A DNA stretch of 47,257 bases, from assembly GCF_001426925.1 (NCBI RefSeq), contig NZ_LMFR01000007.1, positions 1 through 47,257 on the forward strand. Reading direction: 5' to 3'. The stretch's first letter is position 1. Every line of letters begins with the position of its first letter. Shown here one piece after another: positions 1 to 9,081 of this stretch. Under the pieces are notes generated by a model that saw only the letters and a program-made list of their open reading frames with translations, was not told the origin of the DNA and ran no database searches. The position numbers were made by a program, and so were the translations under genes. Source of the stretch: Microbacterium sp. Root53 (GTDB taxonomy: Bacteria > Actinomycetota > Actinomycetes > Actinomycetales > Microbacteriaceae).

Positions 1-103
1 CGCCCTGGCTCGAGCACTACAACTACGCTCGACCACACACCGCCTGCGGCGGCCGACCCCCGATCAGCCGGGTGTCACCAACCTCATGACCGAGTACACC
101 TAG
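1..103 (+). mobile_element. IS481-like transposase, C-terminal remnant
   Basis: Reading from base 3, the frame gives 28 residues containing WLEHYNYARPHTACGGRPP, the typical C-terminal end of the DDE domain of IS481/IS3-like transposases (HYNxxRPHxxLGGRPP). That frame stops at 87-89. A one-base shift near 72-76 would continue as VTNLMTEYT and stop at 101-103, which looks more like a native end, so a small frameshift is likely. The rest lies outside the window. The final CTAG (100-103) is shared with the end of era. The family assignment rests on a short motif only. Confidence 0.6.
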
Positions 104-996
104 AACCCCAGGCGGCCCAGCTGCTTGGGGTCGCGCTGCCACTCCTTGGCGACGCGCACGTGGAGCTTCAGGAAGACCCGGGTCCCCACGAGCGGCTCGA
201 TCTGCGCGCGGGCGCGCGCGCCGACGTCGCGGAGGCGCGAACCCTTGTGCCCGATGATGATCGCCTTCTGGCTGTCGCGCTCGACCACGACGCTCGCGTG
301 CACGTCGGTCAGGTCGCCGTCCTCGCGCCGCGAGATCTCGTCGACGGTCACCGCGATCGAGTGCGGCAGCTCGTCGCGCACGCCCTCGAGCGCCGCCTCG
401 CGGATGATCTCCGCCACGCGGTCCTCGGTCGACTCGTCGGTCACGACGCCCTCGGGATACAGCGGCGGGCCCTCGGGCATGAGCTGCAGCAGCTCGTCGG
501 TCAGGACGTCGAGCTGGTCGCCCGTGAGCGAGGACAGCGGGATGACAGCGGCCCAGTCCTCGCGCAGCGCGTCCACCTCGATGAGGCGCTCCATGATGTC
601 ATCGCGCGAGGCGGCATCCGTCTTCGTCACGATCGCGACCTTCTTGGCGCGCGGGTACCCGTCGAGCGACTCGGCGATGCGGCGGTCGCCCGGTCCCACC
701 TTCTCGGTCGCAGGCGCGCAGAACGCGATCACGTCGACGTCGCCCAGCACCTGCTCCACCAGGTCGTTCAGGCGCTGGCCGAGCAGCGTGCGCGGCTTGT
801 GGATGCCCGGCGTGTCCACGACGACCAGCTGGCCGGTCGGGCGGTTCAGGATGCCGCGGATCGCGCGCCGCGTGGTCTGCGGCTTCTCGCTCGTGATCGC
901 GACCTTCTCGCCGACCAGGGCGTTCATCAGCGTCGACTTGCCGACGTTCGGCCGTCCCACGAACGTCACGAATCCGGACCGGGTCGCGTCAGCCAT
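100..996 (-). CDS. era: GTPase Era
   Basis: Era is an essential GTPase that binds the 3' end of 16S rRNA and helps 30S maturation in the cytoplasm. The 298-residue product has the family's usual length. The G1 loop GRPNVGKS is at residues 14-21, a Thr-rich switch I lies near residue 40, DTPG is at 61-64 and TKTD at 124-127 (the NKxD position). A C-terminal KH domain carries HKGSRLRDVG near residue 250. The ATG overlaps the stop of the upstream CBS-domain gene by 8 nt (ATGGCTGA), so translation is probably coupled. It is the last gene of the HIT-phoH-ybeY-CBS-era operon. Its stop codon touches the IS481-like remnant. Confidence 0.97.
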   Translation of the reverse strand: MADATRSGFVTFVGRPNVGKSTLMNALVGEKVAITSEKPQTTRRAIRGILNRPTGQLVVVDTPGIHKPRTLLGQRLNDLVEQVLGDVDVIAFCAPATEKVGPGDRRIAESLDGYPRAKKVAIVTKTDAASRDDIMERLIEVDALREDWAAVIPLSSLTGDQLDVLTDELLQLMPEGPPLYPEGVVTDESTEDRVAEIIREAALEGVRDELPHSIAVTVDEISRREDGDLTDVHASVVVERDSQKAIIIGHKGSRLRDVGARARAQIEPLVGTRVFLKLHVRVAKEWQRDPKQLGRLGF

Positions 997-2335
997 CGTT
1001 GTCTCTCTCCCTGTACTCCTCCATGGCCCGCAGCGCCTCGCCGCGTTCCACGAAGACCGTGTTGATGCCGCGGCCGCGCCCCCGCGACGTGCCGCCCGTG
1101 AGCACGATGCCCGCGACCTCGGCGACGTCGCCGGGCTGCGGCACGCGTCCGAGCGCCTTGCCGAGCAGGCCGCCGATCGAGTCCACGTCCTCGTCCTCGA
1201 GCTCGACGTCGAACAGGTCGCCGACCTCGTCGAGCGACAGCCGCGAGCTGACGCGGTAGCGACCGGGCGCCACCTCGACGACCTCCTTCGACGGGGCGTC
1301 GTACTCGTCTGCGATCTCGCCCACGAGCTCCTCGATGAGGTCCTCGAGCGTGACGAGCCCCGCGATGCCGCCGTACTCGTCCACGACGAGGCACACGTGC
1401 ACGGCGTCCCGCTTCATCTGCTGCAGCAGGGTCTCGGCGCGCATCTGCTCGGGCACGAACACGGCCGGGCGGGCGATCGCCCGGATGCCGGACTCGCGCC
1501 ACGCGCCCGAGTCGGGCAGGCCCGCGGCGTCGCGGAAGCCGAACTGCACGACGTCCTTCAGGTACAGCACGCCGATGATGTCGTCGACCTCGCCGTCGAC
1601 GACCGGCATGCGCGAGATGCCGCGATCGAGGAAGATCCGCATGGCGTCGCGGATCGTGGCGTCCGCCTCGACCGTGACCATCTCGGTGCGCGGCACCATG
1701 ACGGCGCGCACGACCTGGTCCGTGAAGTCGAACACCGAGTGGATGAGCGCGCGGTCGTCGGCCTCGATGACGTCCTGCGACGCGGCCTCGTCGACGATGC
1801 TGAGGAGCTGCTCCTCGGACTCGAAGCTGCGGCGCCCGCCGCCGGGCGTGACGCGGCTGCCGAACGCCGCGAGGGCGGTCGAGATCGGGCCCAGCACGAT
1901 CATGGCCCCGCGGACGAGGGGCGCCAGGAGCGGGAGCAGCGTGGACGCGTACCGGCGCCCGAACGACGCGGGGCTCGAGGACACCGCGACGTAGGAGACC
2001 CCCGTCATGATGAGCGCCGCGACCAGCAGCGCCCACCAGATGCTGTCGAGGAGCAGTGCGAAGGCGGCGGTGACGAGCACCGCCGCGGCCGTCTCGGCGA
2101 ACACCCGCACGAACACGACGACGCCGGCGTGGCGATCCGGATCCGCCGCGATGCGCCCGAGGGCCCGGGCGTTCCGTCCCTCCGCCGCGAGGTCGACGAG
2201 GTCGCCGCGGGACGTCACCCCGAGCGCCGCGTCGACGGCCGACATCACGCCCGCCAGCAGGATGAGCAGGAACGCGGCGCCGATCAGCAGCGCGGCGAGC
2301 AGGCCGACGAGATCGGGACTGAGTGCGTCGGTCAT
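989..2335 (-). CDS. CNNM/CBS-domain membrane protein (CorC/HlyC family)
   Basis: The 448-residue protein has an N-terminal CNNM-type membrane domain with about three hydrophobic helices (residues ~8-135). Two CBS motifs follow: VMVPRTEMVTVEADATIRDA near residue 205 and the segment ending in DEYGGIAGLVTLEDLIEELV near residue 300. A C-terminal CorC_HlyC domain closes the protein. The family is linked to Mg2+/Co2+ transport; the older label hemolysin is not supported by function. An ATG 36 codons further upstream exists, but its extension is a Ser/Arg-rich string overlapping ybeY, so the ATG at 2335 (MTDALSPD) was chosen. It lies 13 nt after ybeY and overlaps era by 8 nt, the standard actinobacterial order. 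Confidence 0.9.
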   Translation of the reverse strand: MTDALSPDLVGLLAALLIGAAFLLILLAGVMSAVDAALGVTSRGDLVDLAAEGRNARALGRIAADPDRHAGVVVFVRVFAETAAAVLVTAAFALLLDSIWWALLVAALIMTGVSYVAVSSSPASFGRRYASTLLPLLAPLVRGAMIVLGPISTALAAFGSRVTPGGGRRSFESEEQLLSIVDEAASQDVIEADDRALIHSVFDFTDQVVRAVMVPRTEMVTVEADATIRDAMRIFLDRGISRMPVVDGEVDDIIGVLYLKDVVQFGFRDAAGLPDSGAWRESGIRAIARPAVFVPEQMRAETLLQQMKRDAVHVCLVVDEYGGIAGLVTLEDLIEELVGEIADEYDAPSKEVVEVAPGRYRVSSRLSLDEVGDLFDVELEDEDVDSIGGLLGKALGRVPQPGDVAEVAGIVLTGGTSRGRGRGINTVFVERGEALRAMEEYRERDNDG

Positions 2336-2348
2336 TCGGGCGCGTCGG

Positions 2349-2812
2349 TCACTTCGCGCCGCGGCGGCGCTCGGAGGCGGCGAACGCCGCGATGAGCTCG
2401 CGCTGCAGGCCGAACATCTCGCGCTCCTCGTCCGGCTCGGCATGGTCGTAGCCGAGAAGGTGGAGCAGGCCGTGCGTGGTGAGCAGGATCAGCTCGTCCA
2501 TCGTCGAGTGGCCGGCGGTCTCGGCCTGCGCCTCCGCGACCTGCGGGCACAGCACGATGTCGCCGAGCAGCCCGGGCGGCGTGGGCTGGTCCTCGGTGCC
2601 CGGCCGCAGCTCGTCCATCGGGAAGCTCAGCACGTCGGTCGGGCCCGGCTCGTCCATCCACTGCAGGTGCAGCTGCTCCATGGCGCCCTCGTCCACCAGG
2701 ACGATCGCGACGTCCGCGTCGGGCGACACGTGCAGCGCGGCCAGGTTCTCCTGCGTGAGGCGCAGCAGCACCGACTCGTCGATCTCGACGGCGGACTCGT
2801 TGTTGATGTCGA

Positions 2813-2816
<4 letters not shown>
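2349..2816 (-). CDS. ybeY: endoribonuclease YbeY
   Basis: YbeY is a single-strand-specific metallo-RNase involved in 16S rRNA 3'-end maturation and ribosome quality control. The protein has 155 residues, normal for the family, and carries the zinc signature HGLLHLLGYDH with ligands His115, His119 and His125. The conserved TDVLSFPMDE segment is at residues 60-69. Its ATG overlaps the phoH stop by 4 nt (ATGA), so it is translated from the same operon message. The phoH-ybeY pairing is conserved across bacteria and supports the call. Confidence 0.96.
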
Positions 2817-3893
<1,077 letters not shown>

Positions 3894-3901
<8 letters not shown>

Positions 3902-4244
3902 CGACGAGGCTTCTCTCTCCCAGGCCGCCCGCGAGCACGTGCGCATGGACGTGGAACACGGTCTGGCCCGCGCCCGATCCGGAGTTGAACAGCAGACGGA
4001 AGTCGCCGTCGGCGTGCTCGGATGCGAGGCCCTTCGCCACGGACACCATCTCGGCCAGCAGCTCGGGGTCCCCCGCGGCGAGCTCCGCGACGTCGCGGTA
4101 CTCCTGCGTCTTCGGGATCACCAGCAGGTGCAGCGGCGCCTGCGGCGCGATGTCCTTGATGGCGAAGACCCGCTCGGTCTCGGCCACGATCTCGCCGGGG
4201 ATGTCGCCCTGCAGGATGCGGGTGAAGATCGAGGGATCGCTCAT
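3894..4244 (-). CDS. HIT-family nucleotide-binding hydrolase
   Basis: This 116-residue protein belongs to the histidine triad family, which hydrolyses purine nucleoside phosphoramidates and related nucleotides. The triad HVHAH is at residues 98-102 (His98, His100, His102), preceded by the typical FNSGSGAGQTVFH. The start MSDPSIFTRILQGDIP is the family's standard N-terminus. It is the first gene of the operon running HIT-phoH-ybeY-CBS-era and overlaps phoH by 8 nt. A -10-like TAGACT ends 7 nt before the ATG, which suggests leaderless transcription starting at or next to the start codon. The exact substrate cannot be told from sequence. Confidence 0.93.
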
Positions 4245-4251
4245 GGACCTC

Positions 4252-4257
4252 AGTCTA
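4252..4257 (-). promoter_or_regulatory. -10 element of the HIT-era operon
   Basis: The minus strand reads TAGACT, then 7 nt, then the HIT ATG. The position fits a leaderless transcript. No clear -35 is visible. The same layout recurs at many genes in this window. Confidence 0.5.
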
Positions 4258-4287
4258 TGCGCGCGCCCCTCACCCGACCCGGGGGCT

Positions 4288-4306
4288 TGACCCGCGTCGC
4301 GGGTCA
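4288..4306 (-). terminator. stem-loop at the end of rsmE
   Basis: A perfect 8-bp stem (TGACCCGC / GCGGGTCA) with a 3-nt loop begins inside the rsmE stop codon. There is no U tract, so it may attenuate or stabilise rather than terminate. It separates the hrcA-dnaJ-rsmE unit from the HIT operon. Confidence 0.45.
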
Positions 4307-5035
4307 CCAGCGGCCCAGGCGCGCGTTCACGAGCGCGAGCGCCGCGGGCCCGGCGGTGGACGTGCGCAGCACCGTGTCGCCGAGCCGGACGCGCACGGCG
4401 CCGGCGGTCCCCAGGCGGTCCAGCTCCTCCGGGGAGATGCCGCCCTCGGGACCGACCACGAGCACGATGGATGCGGCGTCTCCGAGATCCACCGCCGTCA
4501 GAGGGGTCTCGGCGGTGGGCTCGAGGACCAGGACGCGCTCGCCGGCCGCGCGCGCCGCGAGGGCCGCGGTCGTCGCGACCGGCACGACCTCCGGCAGCCA
4601 CGCGCGGTGGGCCTGCTTGGCCGCCTCGCGCACGATGGCGGCCCAGCGGACGCGCCCCTTCTCGGCCTTGGGCCCCTCCCAGCGCGACACGCTGCGGGCG
4701 GCCTGCCACGGCACGATCTCGTCGGCGCCCAGCTCGGTCGCGGCCTGGACCGCGAGCTCGTCGCGGTCCCCCTTCGCCAGGGCCTGCGCCAGCACGAGGC
4801 GCGGCCGCGGCGCGTCCTCGTCGCGGCGGGCGGTGATCCGGACGACGACCTCCCGCGGCTCGACGCTCTCGGCCTCGCCCTCGAGCCACGCGCCCCGGCC
4901 GTCCGTCACGGTGACCGCCTCGCCGACGCGCACGCGGCGCACGGCGGCGGCGTGATGCGCCTCGGCGCCCGTCAGCGTGACCGCGTCGCCGACGCGGGCG
5001 GCCCCGGCTGTCTCGTCTATGAAGTGCAGGGCCAC
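4304..5035 (-). CDS. rsmE: 16S rRNA m3U1498 methyltransferase RsmE
   Basis: RsmE is a SPOUT-class enzyme that uses S-adenosylmethionine to methylate N3 of U1498 in 16S rRNA. The 243-residue product has the N-terminal PUA-like part (MALHFIDETAG, then GAEAHHAAAVRRVRVGEAV) and the C-terminal knot motif VVGPEGGISPEEL near residue 195. The gene begins 3 nt after dnaJ and is the third gene of the hrcA-dnaJ-rsmE unit, the common actinobacterial arrangement. Length and start match the family. Confidence 0.95.
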   Translation of the reverse strand: MALHFIDETAGAARVGDAVTLTGAEAHHAAAVRRVRVGEAVTVTDGRGAWLEGEAESVEPREVVVRITARRDEDAPRPRLVLAQALAKGDRDELAVQAATELGADEIVPWQAARSVSRWEGPKAEKGRVRWAAIVREAAKQAHRAWLPEVVPVATTAALAARAAGERVLVLEPTAETPLTAVDLGDAASIVLVVGPEGGISPEELDRLGTAGAVRVRLGDTVLRTSTAGPAALALVNARLGRW

Positions 5036-5038
5036 GCG

Positions 5039-6151
5039 TCAGCCCCGGAACCGGTCGCGCAGCTTGGAGAACAGGCCCTGCTGGAACTCCGCCAGGCGCG
5101 GCTTCGGCGCCTTGGTGCGCTTCGCGAGCTCCTCCACCAGCGCCCGCTCCTTGGCGTCCAGTCGCGTCGGCGTGACGACGTGGATGCCGACCCGCAGGTC
5201 GCCGCGCTGCGAGGACCGGAGCCCAGTGATGCCGCGGTTCTTGACCGTCAGCACCTCGCCGGCCTGGATGCCGGGCCGCAGCTCGAGGTCGACCGGGCCG
5301 TCCAGCGCCTCGATCGTCGTGGTGGTGCCCAGGATGGCGTCGGTCATCGACACCTCGAGCGTCGCCAGCAGGTCGTCGCCGTCGCGGCTGAAGACCGGGT
5401 GCGGCGACACCTGGACCTCGATGTAGAGGTCGCCGTTGGGGCCGCCCGCCGGGCCGACCTCGCCCGAGCCGGGCAGCTGCAGGCGCAGGCCGGTCTCGAC
5501 GCCGGCCGGGATGTCGACCGACACGGTGCGGCGCGAGCGCACCCGGCCCTGGCCGTGGCAGGTCGTGCACGGGTCGGGGATGGTCGTGCCGTAGCCCTGG
5601 CACGCGCCGCACGGCTGCTGCGTCACGACGTTGCCGAGGAGGCTGCGCACCTGGCGCTGGATGAAGCCCGAGCCGCCGCAGATCTCGCAGCGCGCCAGGC
5701 CCGTGCCCGGCTGGCAGCACGAGCCCTGGCACGTCTCGCACAGCACGGCCGTGTCGACCTCGAGGTCCCGGTGCGCGCCGAAGACGACGTCGCCGAGATC
5801 GAGCGTGACGCGCACGAGCGCGTCCTGGCCGCGCTCGCGGCGCGACCGGGGGCGTCCCGCGCGGCCGCCGCCGGCGCCCGCGCCGAAGAACGTCTCGAAG
5901 ATGTCGCTGAAGCCGCCGAACCCGCCCGCGCCTCCGAACGGGCTCTCGTCGCCGCCCATGTCGTAGCGGCGGCGCTTCTCGTCGTCGCTCAGCACCTCGT
6001 ACGCGTGCGTCACGAGCTTGAAGCGCTCCGCGGCGTCCTCGCTGGGGTTGACGTCGGGATGCAGCTGGCGCGCCAGCTTGCGATACGCCTTCCTGATCTC
6101 GTCGGACGTCGCCTCGCGCGACACCCCGAGCACCTCGTAGTGGTCAGCCAC
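5039..6151 (-). CDS. dnaJ: chaperone DnaJ (DnaJ2 type)
   Basis: DnaJ is the Hsp40 co-chaperone that stimulates DnaK ATP hydrolysis and delivers clients. The 370-residue protein begins with the J domain; the HPD motif is at residues 31-33. A Gly/Phe-rich linker with GGAGGFGGFSD follows. Four CxxCxGxG-type zinc repeats come next (CETCQGSC, CEICGGSG, CGACQGYG, CTTCHGQG), then the C-terminal substrate-binding domains. It lies 62 nt after hrcA, under the CIRCE-controlled promoter. Pairing with hrcA rather than dnaK is typical of the second actinobacterial DnaJ. The first zinc repeat ends in Cys instead of Gly. Confidence 0.96.
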   Translation of the reverse strand: MADHYEVLGVSREATSDEIRKAYRKLARQLHPDVNPSEDAAERFKLVTHAYEVLSDDEKRRRYDMGGDESPFGGAGGFGGFSDIFETFFGAGAGGGRAGRPRSRRERGQDALVRVTLDLGDVVFGAHRDLEVDTAVLCETCQGSCCQPGTGLARCEICGGSGFIQRQVRSLLGNVVTQQPCGACQGYGTTIPDPCTTCHGQGRVRSRRTVSVDIPAGVETGLRLQLPGSGEVGPAGGPNGDLYIEVQVSPHPVFSRDGDDLLATLEVSMTDAILGTTTTIEALDGPVDLELRPGIQAGEVLTVKNRGITGLRSSQRGDLRVGIHVVTPTRLDAKERALVEELAKRTKAPKPRLAEFQQGLFSKLRDRFRG

Positions 6152-6213
6152 ACTCGCCTTTCATGGTCGCGCGCCGTCTGCCGCGCGCTCCCGCGTGATG
6201 AAATCGGCGCCGC

Positions 6214-7254
6214 CTAGCGGCGGCCCTCGTCCTCGTCCAGCAGCCGCGACAGGTACCGCGCCACCGCGCGGGCCGCCGACAGGTTGCTGGGGTAGTCCAT
6301 GCGCGTCGGGCCCATCAGCCCCACGCGCGCGCGGCCCACGCCCGCGTCGTAGTCGCTCGCGATGATCGACGCCTCGGGCAGCCCGAACTCGTCGTTCTCG
6401 CGGCCGATGCTCGCCGACAGGCCGTGCTCGTCCGCGACCATCTCCGACATCAGCCGCAGCAGCGTGACCTGCTCCTCGATCGCCTCGAGCAGCGGGTGGA
6501 TGCTGCCGCGGAAGTCCTGCTCGCGCTTGGCGAGGGTCGCCGCCCCGGCCATCACGAGTCGGTTCTGGCGGAACTCGTCGAGCTCCTCGCCCACGACGGC
6601 CGCGAGCGACAGCAGCGCGTCGTCGCGGCGGCCGCGGTCCGCCGGCGCCGCGGCCCGCAGCGCCTCGATCCGCTCGGACGCGTCGCGCACCGAGCGCCCC
6701 GTGACGAGCGACGCGAGCTGCGCGCGCAGCACCGCGACGTCGTCCTCGTGCACACCGCCCGGCGTCGCCGTGAGGCGCTGCGAGACCCGGCCCGTGTCGG
6801 TCACGATGATCACGAGCATCCGGATGTCGCCGAGCCGCACCAGCTCCACGTGCGTGACGTTCGCGGACGCGAAGGACGGGTACTGCACGAGCGCGACCTG
6901 ACCCGTCAGCTGCGTGAGCACGCGCACGGTGCGCGACAGCAGGTCGTCCAGGTCCGAGGGGTCGGCCAGGAACGTCGAGATGGCCGAGCGCTGCGCCTGG
7001 GACAGCGGCCGCAGCTCGGCCAGGTGGTCGACGAAGACGCGGTAGCCCTTGTCGGTCGGCACGCGGCCCGACGAGGTGTGGGGAGCGGTGATCAGCTCCT
7101 CGTCCTCGAGCAGCGCCATGTCGTTGCGGATGGTGGCCGCGGAGACGCCGAACGCGTGGCGCTCGACGATCGACTTGCTGCCCACCGGCTCGTGCGTGTC
7201 GACGTAGTCCTGCACGATGGCGCGGAGCACCTTCAGCCCACGTTCCGTGACCAT
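6214..7254 (-). CDS. hrcA: heat-inducible transcription repressor HrcA
   Basis: HrcA represses class I heat-shock genes by binding the CIRCE operator, and needs GroEL for activity. The 346-residue protein starts MVTERGLKVLRAIVQDYVDT and carries the N-terminal winged helix (GSKSIVERHAFGVSAATIRN), followed by the GAF-like and C-terminal domains. A much longer open frame runs upstream but crosses the CIRCE operator and the divergent gene, so the ATG at 7254, 22 nt after CIRCE, is taken. It heads the hrcA-dnaJ-rsmE unit and is almost certainly autoregulated. In relatives hemW usually lies just upstream; here the injection-system locus intervenes. Confidence 0.96.
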   Translation of the reverse strand: MVTERGLKVLRAIVQDYVDTHEPVGSKSIVERHAFGVSAATIRNDMALLEDEELITAPHTSSGRVPTDKGYRVFVDHLAELRPLSQAQRSAISTFLADPSDLDDLLSRTVRVLTQLTGQVALVQYPSFASANVTHVELVRLGDIRMLVIIVTDTGRVSQRLTATPGGVHEDDVAVLRAQLASLVTGRSVRDASERIEALRAAAPADRGRRDDALLSLAAVVGEELDEFRQNRLVMAGAATLAKREQDFRGSIHPLLEAIEEQVTLLRLMSEMVADEHGLSASIGRENDEFGLPEASIIASDYDAGVGRARVGLMGPTRMDYPSNLSAARAVARYLSRLLDEDEGRR

Positions 7255-7275
7255 GCCGCACCTCCCCGACGTCTC

Positions 7276-7302
7276 CTGGCACTCGCTCGTTCTGAGTGCC
7301 AA
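7276..7302. promoter_or_regulatory. CIRCE operator
   Basis: Inverted repeat TGGCACTC-N9-GAGTGCCA, matching the CIRCE consensus (TTAGCACTC-N9-GAGTGCTAA) with few changes. It sits 22 nt upstream of hrcA and overlaps the expected transcription start, as expected for HrcA autorepression. Confidence 0.93.
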
Positions 7303-7307
7303 TTCTA
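7302..7307 (-). promoter_or_regulatory. -10 element of hrcA
   Basis: TAGAAT on the minus strand directly adjoins CIRCE, so transcription would begin inside the operator. The -35 region is not recognisable. Confidence 0.6.
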
Positions 7308-7407
7308 GCGAGGATCCACCCGGATGACGCCGAAGGCGCTGCGAGCGCCGCGCGTCTCCGGCGCACACGGCGGGTATCAGCGGGGCGCGGCGCGGGCTCC
7401 TCAGAGC

Positions 7408-7731
7408 ATGAACACCACGCTGAACGGCATCACCGGCAATCCCACCGTCAAGCTCGTGCTCACGATCGCGGGCTACATCCTGGGCGTCGCGGCGGGCGTC
7501 ACCGCCGTCGTCGTCGGGATCATGCGCTCCGAGGCCGGCTTCATCGTCATCGGCGTCGCCTTCCTCGCCGCCGTCGCGGTCGCCTTCATCGCGGGCGCCA
7601 CCGCGACGCCGCACGCGTCGCTCCAGCCCTCGTACGGCGGAAAGTTCGTGCCGCCCGACTGGGCCTGGTACGTCGCGGCGGGCATCCTCGTCGTCGGCCT
7701 CGTGGCCGGCGGCATCCTGCTGGCACTCTGA
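7408..7731 (+). CDS. small three-helix membrane protein, function unknown
   Basis: From the ATG at 7408 (MNTTLNGITG) the protein has 107 residues with three strongly hydrophobic segments at about 10-34, 40-60 and 84-106. A short soluble stretch with HASLQPSYGGKFVPPDW lies before the last helix. An ATG at 7324 would add 28 mostly Arg/Ala/Gly residues and looks like read-through, so the later start is preferred; the choice is not certain. The next membrane protein gene starts 18 nt downstream, so they probably form a pair. They are divergent from hrcA and converge on the injection-system operon. I recognise no family. Confidence 0.65.
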   Translation: MNTTLNGITGNPTVKLVLTIAGYILGVAAGVTAVVVGIMRSEAGFIVIGVAFLAAVAVAFIAGATATPHASLQPSYGGKFVPPDWAWYVAAGILVVGLVAGGILLAL

Positions 7732-7749
7732 GAGACCGCGCGGCGCCCC

Positions 7750-8598
7750 GTGGACAGCCTGCGCAGGTGGGCGCTGTGGGTCGCCGTCGCGGCGATCCTG
7801 CTGGCGGTGCTCGCCTGCGTCGGCGCGGGGGTCGTCGTGTCGCCGCCACCCCTGGGCGAGCGCATCGCGGCGCTCGCCCAGCCGGGCGCGTCGCTGCCCG
7901 AGGGGGTGGACGCGGGCGACGTCGCGGCCATCGCCGAGGACGGCGCGTTCGGAGCGGAGGCCGAGGACCCGCCGGGCCTCGGCATCCCGTTCCTGGCGCT
8001 GCCGCTCGCGCTGACGCTGCTGATGGTGGGGATCATGGCCCTGCCGCTGCTGATCGGGCACCGCGCGGGCGCGCTCGTGAACGGCATCGCGAGCCTCGTG
8101 GGCGGCCTCGGCGCCGCGGTCGCCGGCGTGCTGCTGGCCCTGCTCGCCTTCGCCGCCCTCACCACGATGGTGGCGCTGTTCCTGGCGGCCCCCTTCGGCA
8201 CGCTCGCCTACCTCGCGGTGTTCGGGTTCTTCGATGTCGGCGCGTCGGCGGCGATCCTGGGGGCGGCCCTGGTACTGCAGCTCGCCGCCGTCGCATTCCT
8301 CATCGTGGCGCAGCCGCGCATGCTCGGCAGCAAGCGGATGGTGTTCTTCCTGCTGCTGGTCCTTCTCCTCACGCTCCTGACGATGGTGCTGCACTCGGTC
8401 GTCCCGGGGATCGTGGTGAGCATCGCCGACGCGCTCGCCGCGCTCATCACCGCGGTGGTCGGCGCCGTGTGGGGGTTCCTCGTGCTCATCGGCGGCGTCG
8501 TCGCCGTCCTGAAGCAGCTGAGCCTGGGCCGCCAGGGCGGCGGGGCCCTGCGCGAGCGCGACGCGGGGACCGCCACGGTTCCCACCGCCGGCGCGTGA
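7750..8598 (+). CDS. polytopic membrane protein, function unknown
   Basis: GTG start; 282 residues. The first helix is at about 8-28. An acidic loop of about 50 residues with GDVAAIAEDGAFGAEAEDPP follows and would lie outside. About five more helices come next (from ~79 to ~250), then a charged 30-residue tail containing GRQGGGALRERDAG. No catalytic motif is visible. It follows the small membrane protein by 18 nt. Its end faces the end of the injection-system operon at a distance of only 12 nt, with no terminator between. Association with the injection system is suggested only by position. Confidence 0.65.
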   Translation: MDSLRRWALWVAVAAILLAVLACVGAGVVVSPPPLGERIAALAQPGASLPEGVDAGDVAAIAEDGAFGAEAEDPPGLGIPFLALPLALTLLMVGIMALPLLIGHRAGALVNGIASLVGGLGAAVAGVLLALLAFAALTTMVALFLAAPFGTLAYLAVFGFFDVGASAAILGAALVLQLAAVAFLIVAQPRMLGSKRMVFFLLLVLLLTLLTMVLHSVVPGIVVSIADALAALITAVVGAVWGFLVLIGGVVAVLKQLSLGRQGGGALRERDAGTATVPTAGA

Positions 8599-8610
8599 TG
8601 CAGAGCGCGG

Positions 8611-9081
8611 TCACCCGGCATCCTCGGGCGGGAGCACCCGCACCACGCATTCGCCCGCCACGGCGGTGCACACGAGCATGAGCGTGCTCTCGTCGTCGTA
8701 CACGGGGACGGCGACCGGCCTCGCGCACGACAGGTCGGCGGCGTCGACCTCCTGCTCCGGGTAGTCGGCGCCCCTCGTCCTCACGATCACGTCGCCGGGC
8801 GTCTCGGTGCAGAGCAGGATCCGCGCCGGGTCGGGCACCGCCGCACTGCAGGCGCTCGCCGCCGGCACGACGAGCGCCTCCAGATCCGCGCGGGCGCACG
8901 GCGCGTCCGCGACGTCCTCGAACGACAGGGGCCGGCTCAGGTCGAGCCAGCCGAGCGATCCCTCCACGCCGCCGCGCGCGTCGTCGGGCGATGCCGGGGG
9001 TTTCAGCGCGCCGTAGAACAGCACGAGCCCGGCCGCCACGACCAGGGCGACCAGCACCACGACGAGCGCCTTCACGTTCAT
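8611..9081 (-). CDS. membrane-anchored Cys-rich protein at the end of the CIS operon
   Basis: 156 residues. An N-terminal hydrophobic helix (residues 4-24) lacks a lipobox and an evident cleavage site, so a signal anchor with an outside C-terminal domain is likely. The domain has six cysteines (in contexts APCAR, SACSA, LLCTE, LSCAR, LVCTA, GECVV), an even number that suits disulfides. Its ATG overlaps the stop of the Afp12-like gene (ATGA), so it belongs to the CIS operon. I recognise no family. It could be a membrane docking factor, an immunity-like protein or an accessory; no toxin motif is visible. Confidence 0.6.
   Translation of the reverse strand: MNVKALVVVLVALVVAAGLVLFYGALKPPASPDDARGGVEGSLGWLDLSRPLSFEDVADAPCARADLEALVVPAASACSAAVPDPARILLCTETPGDVIVRTRGADYPEQEVDAADLSCARPVAVPVYDDESTLMLVCTAVAGECVVRVLPPEDAG

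Noticed and set aside
125..2395. Very long open frames on the strand opposite to era/CBS and elsewhere (also 4607-6217, 9256-12027, 33129-35630, 36961-39603)
   Set aside because: They mirror strongly recognised genes on the other strand, have Arg/Ala/His-rich composition without domains, and are expected in very GC-rich DNA.
7324..7407. N-terminal extension of the small membrane protein
   Set aside because: The 28 added residues are basic and low complexity with no helix, and a later ATG begins directly before the first membrane segment.
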